Made by a program: the position numbers and the translations under genes
Notes under the pieces: generated by a model
Databases searched by the model: none
Told to the model about the DNA's origin: nothing
Seen by the model: the letters and a program-made list of their open reading frames with translations, nothing else
Shown here: positions 35,094 through 46,116 of the stretch, in pieces
Position numbering within the stretch: the stretch's first letter is position 1
How the letters are laid out: each line of letters starts with the position of its first letter
NCBI GenBank assembly: GCA_015956445.1
Contig: WIUZ02000007.1
Coordinates: 372,001-436,000 of the forward strand
From: Thelephora terrestris
Lineage: Eukaryota > Basidiomycota > Agaricomycetes > Thelephorales > Thelephoraceae
DNA: 64,000 nt
Direction of reading: 5' to 3'

Positions 35094-35988
35094 TTAGCAG
35101 GTGGGTATATCGCAGGTACGAACGTTATCGATTATATTGTTGATTTTCTCTAAGACCTTCTGACTGAAACGAGGATACTCCCTCCTAGCCCTTTCATAGC
35201 ACGCCGGGCAAACCTTTGCCAGGGCAGACAATGTAGGGGCCCAGGCGCGGTCGGTCATAAACGTCTCCCCACAGGGACATTCTACGATGGAAGCGACCAC
35301 TACCTCCCAATATTTTATCCACCAGGCTGCAGGGTGTTTCCCAGCCGCATCTGGCACATAGAAGCTTTTACCTGTGGGACATACCCCGCATCCCGTGTTA
35401 TACCAAACCCAATCGGCACCTGTTTCCTTGATCAAGGCTCCAGTCGTCAGAAACAGGAGCAAACTGTGTCTACACTGTTGGTGATAGCTGGTGAACCGGA
35501 TGTAGTCTTCGTAGCGGACGTTCGTTTCGGGGGTCCATGCCTCGGGAAGAGGGGGGTCGCGAAGTGAATTGCGAACAGCAGATCGAGCCATGCCTCGCAA
35601 AACCTCAGTTAACTCGCCTGGGATGGAGTTGCGACGTGCTCGGAGAAGTTCCAGAATCATCGCATAGGCTTCAAGAGGACTTGCTTCCATGCAGAAACCC
35701 CTGAGGCGTTCGAGCGCGGTTTCATCCCAATCCATTTTCAAGAGGACTTGTCGAGGGGATTCCTCGTGATCGCGAAGGACCTTCTTAACCATCTTCCTTT
35801 TGAGAGTCAAAATGTTGTATCAGAATGCCATATGACGCGGGCCCGAAGTCCAAAACTTTCATACTCACTTGAATGGCTTCATAGATCGCGACAGGATGAA
35901 ATTTCAACGGTGAGATGTGGGGATGCTTCGTGAATGGTGAGGCGAGGGACCCTTGCGGCCAACTCCTCGTCTTAAAGCACAATTGCAC
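35094..35988 (-). CDS. Hypothetical protein with a C-terminal Cys-rich region, possibly a BTB protein lacking its BTB domain
   Basis: Model complement(join(35094..35792,35869..35988)), 272 residues, divisible by three, with a 76-nt GT-AG intron. The helical middle (DWDETALERLRGFCMEASPLEAYAMILELLR, given here only in part: RLRGFCMEASPLEAY) resembles what follows the BTB/POZ domain in many agaric proteins. No BTB fold is visible upstream, so the gene may be truncated at the 5' end or lack an exon I cannot see. The C-terminal third has paired cysteines (CGVC, CPCG, CPAC) suggesting zinc binding. No signal peptide or membrane segment. Function unknown. Confidence 0.55.
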
Positions 35989-37086
35989 ATCCTACACGGC
36001 GCAAAGAAACAAAGCCAACTGTTCCTCTCTTGTGGGCGAATGGCCGGACACCGTGCGGACAAGGGAAAGAGATATTTGAAACATGGACAGTCTCAAGAAT
36101 GGTGTCCAGAGTAGAGGGTTGTAGCATTTGCCGTGGCCTGCGGACGCTACCCCTGAGGCCTGAGGCATCATGTTGTCGCTAGCTTAGTACTTGTGTGCTA
36201 TCGGACCTGTGGTAGCGTGAGTTCCCTCGCTTCCGCTCCTGGCCGCAGCCGCCATCGCACCTGGGCCCAAGGTCTGCTTCCCCCTTTAATTTCGGCGAGA
36301 AGATCCGTTCGAGAATGGCCGTTTGTGGCCGCGAAGTGCAGCTCGTCGCCCGCACACGGCGAGCCACGGACAGCGTCTAAAGCTTAACAATCACGCATGA
36401 CCTAAGGCTAAAAGTCAAACTCAAAAGGGTTAAACGTTAATGAACGACGCTCACTCACGCGCATATCACACGCCTAAGGCACCCGCTCGGCTTAATGACA
36501 CAAGACAGCTCTTGACAACGCGGGTGTTTCAGTCAGGAGACGTTGTTTGTGAATATCCTGTTAAACCATGCGCTTGTCGCGGACGTCCCCCACAAACCGT
36601 CGAGAGAAACGCGAACAAAAACGCCAGCCATGCAAAGAGCGCAAACCGCACAAGTCCCAAGGCAAGACAAGGACGGAAAGAAAGAACCGGAGGGTAGCAA
36701 CACCAGCCAATTCTTGATCACGTCCAGCCACGGAATTTCCCACGGCCAAGTTTCTAGGCTGGAATCCAGCCTCAAAATGGCCGCTTTTCTTACAAGTTTT
36801 TGAGTGCGCAGAATTTCTTGTCGCTGATGCCGCACGAAAGTCGTGCCTGCCGGGGGAAGCTCATGACGTGGCGTTGTCCATGGCCACATGACGGACCTAT
36901 TTGTCGCCACGGGACTCTCGATTTCTGCCTGGCCTCACTGTTTGCAGAACTCACTGGATGGTTTTGCGACGCGAAGGGTGAGAGATAACTGATAACTAAT
37001 GACACATTATCCCGCCGTATATTCGGGAATAGCAGGACACCAAATCGATGCACCTGGGCCGCAACGAATGCTTCACACCGAGAATC
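35989..37086. other. Intergenic
   Basis: No gene recognised on either strand. It holds one copy of a dispersed palindromic motif at 36756-36780, in the orientation opposite to the copies at 2.2 and 42.4 kb. Confidence 0.5.
36756..36780 (-). repeat. Dispersed palindromic motif, copy 2
   Basis: Reverse-strand gaggctggattccagcct with flanking tttt. Shares the 18-bp core with the copy at 42439-42469. Confidence 0.45.
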
Positions 37087-37706
37087 CTAAACCTTTTCCC
37101 CTTTCGCCTGGCGTTCGGCAACCTTCACCATCGCCAACGAGTCCATGAACTCCAGCATGGATAGGAGCTTTGGAGCGCCAGTTTCGTCCTGGGTGAACTT
37201 GAAGACGAACACAATTTCCACCGAGATATCTTGTTCTCCGTCGTCAAACGCACACCGGGCCATCGACTTCATTGATACTATCAGTACACAAACCAATGTT
37301 ACTCGGCAGTAGGGCGGGGCGTGGCTCACATGCAGCGTGACGGAACCGGGGTTATCGATGGTATCGAGGACTTCGAACTGGAGTTGACAAGATGAGGTTT
37401 GTACGTGTACCGGACCGCTCCAGAGATAGGTTCCTACCTTGAGAGACTTCAACCCGGCGTTAATCGCGACAACGTGCGTTTTCCATTGATCCTTCGTGCG
37501 TTGGGGAACGCCCAGCCTAATTGAACACCGCTTGAAGTCAGTATCGAGTTCACCCGTAGTCGCAGAGGGAGAGAGACCCACTGCGCTGGCAAAGCTCGAT
37601 GCGTGAAATCATCAGCCATAAACGGAGTCGCAACCTCCGGGTTCGCAGTTTCCAATGCTTCCTTGAGCTTGTAGACGATATCGAGTTGGGTGGACATAGT
37701 TGTCAA
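37087..37706 (-). CDS. NTF2-like/SnoaL-fold small protein
   Basis: Model complement(join(37087..37266,37330..37377,37438..37516,37582..37706)), 143 residues, divisible by three. The layout of an initial helix pair (DIVYKLKEALETANPEVATP) followed by FMADDFTHRALPAQLG, a short linker and C-terminal strands (ISVEIVFVFKF) fits the cone-shaped NTF2-like fold of small fungal proteins. Catalytic residues and ligand cannot be told. Exon 3 is only 48 nt. The start could equally be the in-frame ATG three codons later (37697). No neighbouring biosynthetic core gene suggests a pathway. Confidence 0.65.
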
Positions 37707-38890
37707 GGTGGTTTGCAGGAAGGCGAATCGCAGAAAGGATATACATTTGTTTTCATAAAGCCGACTCAGGCTCGCCCCGCGCTAGGTAGAGTGGACCGGA
37801 GTGAAATGAAAAGTTCCATGGCTGCGCAGGAGACTCGCAGGCGCGGGCGGTGGGCATCCGGTGACACGCAGGTGCACGTGGAGATCGGCGCCTGTTGTGA
37901 GCAAAAGCCAAAAGGATTAGTCGTTGTCCCAGGAACCGAACAATTATGCAGTCGAAATGTTGGGAAGATTCTTATGTTGCGTCGGCCGGCAACAGCCGAA
38001 TTTTCGTCATTGGCCGTTAGCGCAACTACCCGCTTGAAGTTCTCATGCCAGCAATTGCTCCTAAATGTTCTACTTTTCTGTAGATTTCTGGCGATGATAT
38101 ACCCACACGATGACCAATCAACGTAACATGTATATCACCGGCTCTGGCTGGGTGGACAAAGTTTCCGTTGAGCATGACCATCGTCCATCGTCCATCGTCC
38201 ACCGTTGACTGCACTCTCACACGCGAGGCGATCGGTCGGGGTAGGCTGGCGCCGCTCAGTGAAGCTCGAAGCTCAAGCTTGAATACCGGCGATCGCGTGT
38301 GGTTCGTTGAAGCCACGAGTCCGAGTCCTAGGTTCGATACAAGGGGATTATGAAACTGTCCTCTGTGCGGTTTGCGCAAGGCCTGGGGTACCGCCAGTAC
38401 TCAGTTTCGTCCTGGCTCGCGGGTTTCACGACAAAGGCTGCCGGTCTCCGCTTCTCGTGACCCCCGTCAGTCCAATTGATCTCGCTCTTGCGCAACCCAA
38501 ACTATCGGTCCTTCTAGGCCCTTCAGCATCTGTGTCCGTTCCTTCTTTCATTTAGGACATAGCTTTCCGCTGGCACTCAAAGATCACAATGGCCCAGCTT
38601 TAAGTTCCAATCACTAGATCGCTTGCTGGATGCAAAATGCTTCGCCCGCTTCGATGATCTACACGCGTTGTATTTTTCGAGAGGATCCCTACGCATAGAG
38701 TCGATGGTCACAAACGAGAATTCGCATACAACACCGAGCCAACCATGGCCGCAGGCACAACAGCAGGAGAAACCTTGGACCAAAGCGCAGCCCACAAGTC
38801 AGCCACGACCCTCAAACGCGAGATCTTCCTATACCACCAAACGGAGAGTTTAAACAAACACATTCTGAGAGAATAGGAGCGAAAAATGCC
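37707..38890. other. Intergenic with a short 7-bp tandem repeat
   Basis: No gene recognised. About 3.5 copies of catcgtc lie near 38178-38203. Other open frames are short and featureless. Confidence 0.5.
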
Positions 38891-40205
38891 TCACATCCCG
38901 TGTTGCCTGGTGCGATTCGTGATGATATCGTACACCCCGCCTCTGATAGAATCCTTTCTCAATCGTAGAAGCGGACCTCCGTCGGGTAAGAGCCATGCAG
39001 CCCCGGTCGACGACATATCGCGGTCTGTGGCAGCTAATATGATCGCTCCACCAATTCGCTCGATTGGGACGAGCGGGATGCCCGCTATCAGCAGCCTCTT
39101 GTCCATGGTCAACAGGGTGGTATCTGTTCATCTCTGTTAGGCGAATGATATTATTGAAGCGTGCAGATCACATACCTGTGAAGAACGGATGAACAACGGC
39201 CACCCGGATATTCTGCCGTGCTAGTGGGAAGGCCAATGCCCGAGCCAGGGCCAAAACACCAGACTTTGTCGCAGAGTACAACGGGCCCTGGGATGAGACT
39301 TGCCAAGACGCTGTCCTGACGTCAGTGGCTGGGTTTGGCTAGCAAAGGCATCCCGGGGCCTACCCATTGAACCAAGCAATATTATGGATTTTAGCGTGTC
39401 CTCTTGCTTCCGCGCAAGTTCCAAGAAGTGGATAGCCAGGTGCGCAGCTGGTAGGATGTACGCAGTTAAGATAATCATCGTGTATATCGCGAGTTGTGGA
39501 TCGAATTATCCTCACTGTATATCGTCCCCAACAGATTTACGTCAACAGTGGCCATGACTGGCTTTTCCAGTTTTCCCTTCTTTACTTTCGGTGTAAAAAA
39601 ATCGCCTGTCTCGCCCACGCCTGCGTTCGCGACCTGTAATAAATGCAACGTGATGCTCCCGCATGACCCACGGGACCACCAAACATACCACAACGTCCAC
39701 GGAGCCAAAAGTGTCGAACGCGGTCTGGAAGAGACTGAGTTGTTCTTCCCATGAAGTGACGTCACAACTCAACCCAATGGCCTCGCTATTGCTCTAGTCA
39801 AAACTCAAATTCTGCACCCGTCGGGCGTCCAACCTACCCTCCTGCGCGTTCGATCTCCGCGGCCACGCTATGAGCTGTGGTTCCATCGATATCGCCCACC
39901 ACGAGTTTAGCTCTGCACGCGAGAATAGGGAGATTGGTTCAGTCCAGTGGAAAAGCGGACGCGGGATAGCATACTTGAACTTGGCACACTGGAGCGCTGT
40001 CTCCCTCCCGATTCCCGCCCCGCCACCTGGGATGTGAGTTAATGACAGGCCGATCGAAGTCGGATCACCGCCCGGAAAACCAGACAAACCACGCCACATA
40101 CAACCGCTCAAGGTAACTCAAAGGTAACTCACCAGTAATCAGCACAACCTTCCCCGCGAGCCTGTCACTGTGCGAGTATAACTGATCGTCGAGAATGGTG
40201 GTCAT
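38891..40205 (-). CDS. Short-chain dehydrogenase/reductase (SDR)
   Basis: NAD(P)-dependent oxidoreductase with a Rossmann fold, probably cytosolic. About eight short exons. Visible in order: GKVVLITGGGAGIGRETAL (TGxxxGIG cofactor motif formed across intron 1), KAKLVVGDIDGTT, VVVANAGVG (NAG motif), the helix LAIHFLELARKQEDTLK, SIILLGSMASWQ, the catalytic YSATKSG (YxxxK), LARQNIRVAVVHPFF, and a C-terminal IERIGGAIILAATD followed by AWLLPDGGPLLRL. The acidic residue after strand 2 (GDID) suggests NAD preference. Splice joins across the YSATK region restore the frame exactly, so the gene looks whole. Substrate unknown. Confidence 0.85.
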
Positions 40206-41108
40206 GGCGAAGCAACGGGAGAAATCCCGGGTCACACCGGACCTCCGGAATCCCCGTGCGCATAAACAGTGCTCACTGCCCGCTGGCCTGGAGCGCCAAC
40301 CGCGCGTTGAAACGATCAACCTTCCCGAACGAGATCGGGTCCCGACCGTCGGGACAGTTGGCGGCGTGGCGCCGGGCGAACCGCCGTGATCCGAGAGGAA
40401 GGTGAGAGCTCCACTCGGAGTCCTGATTACTAGCGCTTCAGTCGGGTCCGTTTACTCTCAGCGTGTCTCCATAAGCTCGAATGTAGTGGACGTGGTTTTC
40501 GGCTGTGCGGTCGTGTGCCTATCAGTCACCCTGAGCACATCAGAGCGGAATGTTTCCCATCTTTGAACCCCTTTCGATCCAGCGGTGATCATCGTCCAGC
40601 CGTCGATCGGATGCCTCGTTCGTCTGTTTTAATTATCTCGTTTCTCATCCTCGTTGGATATCACCGCCCGGATGTGGGTGGGAGGAGATCTTGGGCGCGG
40701 AAAAGCTCGCTCCAACGTATCATCTCATCAGAATGTCTCATGTGCATAGTGTGAATGTTTTCAGCACTCCAAGAAGTGTCGTAGGAATCAGACCCAAGCC
40801 CTAGGCTTTCACAAAATATCTCAACTCATCGGTACTCCACGTGAGTGAGCGCGAGCGAAGATATCAAGATTGTCAAGAGAGTGTAACGAATGGCGACAGG
40901 AAAGCGACGTGCGACGGCTAGAGTCAGCAACAGTAAGTACCAAGCAAACGAATGAATGTGTGGTGTATACCAAGAAGGAACGGAAGGGAATGCGGAGGGT
41001 ATCACACCCGCATTCACATCAAGAAAGTTCGCCTTGGGACGCGTAAAAGGTCGGGAAGACGCCTTGGCGGACGTCCAAAAGTCGCATTCAGGGTGCGGCT
41101 AGGCCAGT
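40206..41108. other. Intergenic between SDR promoter and M43 copy C 3' end
   Basis: No gene or repeat recognised. Confidence 0.5.
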
Positions 41109-42147
41109 TTACATAGTGATACCTCGGAAAGTCGAAATCTGACTCTTGAGGCGTTCGATCTGTCCAGGAGTGAACTCGGTCAGGCAAGCGTCGTCGGAGT
41201 AGTCCATGTAGTTGTGAATAGCTGGGAACGGAACGGGATGAGCAAAACAAAGCTCCGAGCTGAAGAGAGGGGGGAATGCCTGCTCACGATCTACACCTGC
41301 CCTGTTGGGGCAGGTATTACGACCCTCAGGGCAACCACTAGATGGCTCAGCCTCAGCAGGGGTATCGTCAACTTGGTCGCCTCCATCGCATCCATCCTGG
41401 AAGGTGTGGTATAACCCAACCCAGTGTCCGACCTCGTGGGTGAGGGTCTGTCCCTTGTTGTAGGGTTCCTGAGAGCCCCCAGGGAGGGTCGCATAGTGGA
41501 GAACGATCCCGTCATCGTCAGGGTTGGACGAGTAGGTCGCAGGGAAGGTGGCGTAGCCGAGGAGGCCCCGGGCGCCATCGTTGTTGAAACCGACTGTATA
41601 GACGTTGAGCGTGCTGGGACCACCCTGTCGAAGCTGTTTTTTCATCTGGGTCTGCTTGTCGGTATCTGGAGCGACGTTGTTGAACCAGTCCGTGTTCAGC
41701 GTTCTGATGGTATCTTGCAACACGAAGCTAAGACCGGTCCCGGAAAAGGCGTTGTTCATGACGTCCATCTGCTGTGCGATCTGGTCATCACTGAAACGGA
41801 TAACCGGATTAAGGAAACACTGGACGAGAGAATGGGGGAATGACTAACGGAATGGCACCATTGGCGGCGTCCTTGTCTTCGTCTGTGTAGATGACGTTGA
41901 AGTAGACCGGGACTGTGTAGTCTCCAGCAGCTCTGGTGGTCGTGCGGGAGGCCTGTTTCTCAGCGAGGAGATCGGCGAACATCGCCTCCATCTGGTTGAC
42001 GACTTCCAAGGAAGGTTCGTTACCGCACTTGCGAGTAGCAGCCCTAGGCCCGATTCCATGTGACGAGCTCCAGTCTGCGGGGACGGCTGCCACCGCAGCG
42101 GTGAGAGAAAAAAGAGCGACGAGGGAGGCAGGAAGACGGGTCAACAT
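41109..42147 (-). CDS. Secreted M43B metalloprotease, copy C
   Basis: Model complement(join(41109..41221,41288..41790,41849..42147)), 304 residues, divisible by three. Signal peptide MLTRLPASLVALFSLTAAVA is nearly that of copy A. Zinc motif HEVGHWVGLYHTF, CDGGDQVDDTPAEAE block, Met-turn HNYMDYSDDAC. The second intron is 66 nt and in frame, so an unspliced read would add 22 residues rather than stop. The shared 5' flank with copy A (TATA-like box, catgatggaatcca, cgggaagtgcgac) indicates a relatively recent duplication of gene plus promoter between positions 23 kb apart. Confidence 0.9.
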
Positions 42148-42786
42148 GGCTAAAAAGGAGTGGAAGCGTGCAGTGGGCAGCAGGCTGGGGAAATGGAGAG
42201 CAGGTCGCTCTGCTTATTTATTGGACGGACACTCGACGAAGGCGAAGGCCATGATGGAATCCAAAGAACCTTCCATGATAGAGCTCTGGTAGGCGCTCGT
42301 CGGGAAGTGCGACTCGCGACATGGAATAGAAGCCCCGACAGATTCACGGATCGGTTGCGGGTGCGGTGAGACTTCTGTTCTCACATAGCCTGTGAACAGA
42401 AGGTCATCGTATCCGAATCGGAGACCTCCTCCGAATTCGCTCTGAAATTCGAGGCTGGATTCCAGCCTAATCGGAGAATGCCAGAGTCAGATTCCATACG
42501 AGCGGAGTGTTCCATGGGCTGCGAAGCGATTGCGCAGGGCCGCCTCCCACAAAGAAAGCGAAGCACTGGTGCATATGTACCTTCATGCAGCGTCGCTGCG
42601 AACTGACACGAGCAGGCTCACCGATTGCTGCCAAATTTCGTGGTCAGCAGTGTTCTTCCGTAAATGGCATTGATCCGTCAGGCTTGGCGTCGAAGAAGCG
42701 GACTGTCCGCTGAATAAGATTCTGGTACGAGCTTCTACGCGCCCGCTGCATATTAAACAGGTTTCTATATGTAGCACAGGTCCTTC
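42148..42786. other. Promoter side of M43 copy C and spacer to the transposon nest
   Basis: The first ~200 bp match the upstream region of copy A. A dispersed palindromic motif sits at 42439-42469. No exon recognised. Confidence 0.5.
42439..42469 (+). repeat. Dispersed palindromic motif, copy 3
   Basis: cgctctgaaattc then gaggctggattccagcct. Shares both core and left flank with copy 1, and has ctccga/tcggag outer arms. Confidence 0.45.
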
Positions 42787-43246
42787 CAGGACCCCCGATA
42801 ATTGAGGGGAAGGTCCGGTGCAAAATCCGGACCAAATTTGGGCCAAAAATTCAGGGAGGTATGATTTTTTCCGGACCAAACACCATTTTTTTGGAAAAAA
42901 TGTATGTTCAAAATCCCGGACCAATCGGACTCCTTCAAGGGACACTGCGTGCGTGATCCGGACCAGCCTTGCCTCGGCTGTCGACCGGCTCTCGCACGTT
43001 TTGCCCCAGCCAAAGGCGCGTGACTCCCAGAAAGAAGTTCGGATGACCCTCGAGGCTCGCACTCATTCGATGAGCCATCGCATCAGAAAACAGTGGAGAC
43101 AATTCTCCCGAGCGTGCAAGTCAAGAGCAGAAGACCTCTCGTGCGTTCAGAGAATCCTAAGAACAAAAAATAGAAACAGCGTAGATCAGGGCTGCACACA
43201 GGCCGGTAACACTGAGATTGGACATTGTCTGACATGATGCATGATG

Positions 43247-43281
43247 CCCGGACAGAATTTGATCCAGCAGGAGCTAGCGGG
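43247..43281 (+). repeat. Left terminal inverted repeat of Tnp2 transposon
   Basis: 35 bp, perfect match to the reverse complement of 52911-52945. Confidence 0.85.
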
Positions 43282-43650
43282 TTCAAACCGGAGCGATCCG
43301 TAGACCAGGGTCGATCCGGGTTGATGCGAGTTGCAAAAACGGCCAGAAAGTCGCACCCGCCCCATGCAGATCGACAAGGAGCGAGAGGGAGCGTGGACTG
43401 GTAACCCGACGTCCGACCGTAGCGCAGGGTAGATTTAGATAGATCTTAATATAATTACGGTTCTATGCGTATCGAGCGGGAGCAACAAAAAATCTATTGG
43501 TATCGATTCTAGTCGACGGACAGCAACACTGATCTATTTTTAAAATGGGGTCATCCCCTCGCTTATTCCCACCCACACCACAGCCGTCCCGGTATATTGG
43601 TACCCTTTCTGGGGGGCCGCAGGCACGCCTCCAAGACAGACGAGAGAGCC

Positions 43651-45964
43651 TCAGGTGGACGGACTCTCCTCAGAAACCGGAACCTGTAGAAGCGACATTA
43701 GCGAATAAAAGGAAGCTGTCGTAACAGTGACGTACGGGCTTCTTGGCCTGGAGTGTGTATTTCTGACAGGATTACGAAGTGAGATAAGATGAAGGGAAGA
43801 GGAGATAAGAGACTTACCCTCTTGGTTGCAGCAGGAACGGTTTTCCAGTACTCTGCGAAGGCGTCTTCGGTGGCACCGGCATTTGTTTTCTGCCATTCTT
43901 TGTAGCACAGTATTCTAGACCGTATGTTATTATAGCCGTAGAGCAGAGCAAACAAATAAAAACTTACTGTGACGCGGTCAACTCCTTGGGCTGTTTGTCC
44001 TTTTTGGGAGCCGACTTGCGAGATTTTTTACTGCGAGCCTGGGTTTGGGGAACTGTTGGAGTCGGCGCGGCGTCGTTCCTAGATCCAGATGTGTCGCCAA
44101 GATCGATAGCCGAGGTTTCTCCGGACGTAGGCGGCTCGACAAGATCGAAGGACGTGGGGGCAGGAGCAGTCGAGGGAAGGGTCAAAGCGGTAGAGGAAGC
44201 AGCCTGAGACTCTGTAGCACCAGTAGGAGGAACAAGATTATTAATTTGAGGACGAGGAATAGCTTGGGGTTCCACTTCGCCCGGAGTCGAAGTCGAGGGG
44301 GTGATGAGCTCCAGGATAGCAGCGGAGGCAGAGACAGAGGGGGCCACAGAGACGTCAAGAGAGTTCGGAGCACTAGAAGAAGAGCCGGAAGTCGATGCAA
44401 CAGGAGCAGTTTCTGCAGAGACAGCAGCCGGAGGGAGGGAGGGCGGAACACCGGAACCAGAGGCGGGGCTCTCGCCTTCCAAAGTCGTCGGATTGACCTG
44501 GGAAGATAGGAAATTAAAGAATACATTGAGACGACCCAGAAACTACGCACCTGAGCTACAGGAGCCGGTATAATTCCCGCAAGTACACGAACACCCGCGC
44601 TATAGGGGGAGGGTTAGTTGGCTGATCTTGAGGTACATATAACCGGGAGCTTCGCACAGTATGTTGGGCTAGATACCTTTAGTGATGTGTACAATGGGAT
44701 TGAATAAAAAAAACATACCTTGGTTCGCAGTACGAGAGGACGACGAGAAGCAGGAGGCTTAGAGGTGTCCTCCTCCACTCGGGGACGCTTCTGGGGGTCG
44801 TTCGCATCGTTGTGGACCACACGACGTTTGAGAGTCCTTTTTGGGGGCTCCTGGGCGCCGTCGTCGTCCATGTCGACGTCAATAACCTCACCTGTAACAG
44901 TCTTGTACCAATTGGGGTAGTGGTTACTCCATATCTTATCGGCCTTCCAGTGGCTTTCGCAATAGCGAAGCCAAGGGTAAGCGTCCTCCATCAGCAAGAC
45001 GAACTCTTCCCTGATGTCGAGGTCGACCTTCTGCCCACTGGAGGGGAGCTTCAGGGGAGCCCCAGACTCTGTCTTCCTCTTCAAGAGTCCGTTCCAGAAG
45101 AGCTTCGCCGTGTGGCGAGCAGCCTTCCTCTGGGACTCGGGGATCGCTTGGCCGTACTCGTCCTCCATGTAACAGGAGAGAGTAGATGTCTTCCCTTTGG
45201 ACGACTCAGAAAACAACGAGAGATCGTCGTTTTCTAAGTCGTCCTCGTCCTCCTTCTTCTGCTTGCCCTTGCGCAAGCCGTTGTACTCGCCTGGGGTCCA
45301 GTGAGCGACGCCTGGGTATTTTGACCGTTCGAGCTGGGGGAGGAGGGGAACCCGGGCCTTGGGGGCAGGCTTGGACGACGGAGTGGGCGGCAGGACATCT
45401 GCGAGGGATTTGGCGATGCTGGAGGGGAGATCGGCAATCCCATTCGCGATTGCGGCGAGTTGCTGGTTTGTCTGAGCAAAAAACTTGCTGTATGATAGAT
45501 TAGATATGTAATTCAGCTAAATCATCGCGCATATAGGCGCATATATTCACGAAAAAAATACGTACCTCATAGATTGCACGTGTGAAAACAATTGCTCGTT
45601 TTCGTGCTTCAGCCGATTGTAGTCCTCGTGAATCTTCCGCGCGCGGGAAGCTGCAGAGGGATCAAAGGATTGTGTTTCGGGGAAGGGGCCGTAGGGAGTC
45701 GACCGCTTTTGACGTGGTCAAGTCAGATTTTTTTCGAGGTTTTTGAGAACATACCGAGGAACTGGGGTACATTCCCAACGACCCCTCTGGACGCGTGCTA
45801 GTAGGCCCAAAAAACCTATCAGGGTCGTATGACTGTGAGGACGACCCCATATCCGCGTGGGGTCGACGAAAATCCTGATTTTGAACCAGGGGGGACCGAG
45901 ACGCGAATGAGAACGGGTCTGAGCCGTCTGAGTCGCTAGACAAGGCGAAGGGATTTGAGGACAT
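43651..45964 (-). CDS. Transposon accessory protein (DNA-binding-like, Ser/Thr-rich)
   Basis: Multi-exon minus-strand gene inside the transposon. Start MSSNPFALSSDSDGSDPF at 45964; end KKPVPVSEESPST at 43651. Between them: a coiled coil (HEDYNRLKHENEQLFSHVQS then QTNQQLAAIANGIADL), an acidic-basic linker, a conserved-looking helical block (AYPWLRYCESHWKADKIWSN followed by HYPNWYK), a basic nuclear-localisation-like tract (PPKRTLKRR), a long Ser/Thr/Pro/Ala-rich region, and a short EDAFAEYWKTVPAATKRKY helix. Genes with the last-named blocks accompany Tnp2 transposases in many basidiomycetes. A role in transposition or in countering host control is inference. Exon borders were only partly verified. 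Confidence 0.6.
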
Positions 45965-46116
45965 TTTATGGAGAGGTGGTGGTGGTGAAGAGAGGAGTCG
46001 GGTAAAAGAGGAAAGAGAGAAATTAATGGGGGACCCCAAGGAAAGAAGGTGTGCGCGATTGCATTAATCTAATCTATGCGGAACGAGATGCGTCGACTCC
46101 GATCAATATATTCGGA

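Noticed and set aside
38026-38379. Minus-strand frame over the catcgtc repeats as a gene
   Set aside because: Repeat-driven, no domain, no promoter-like context.
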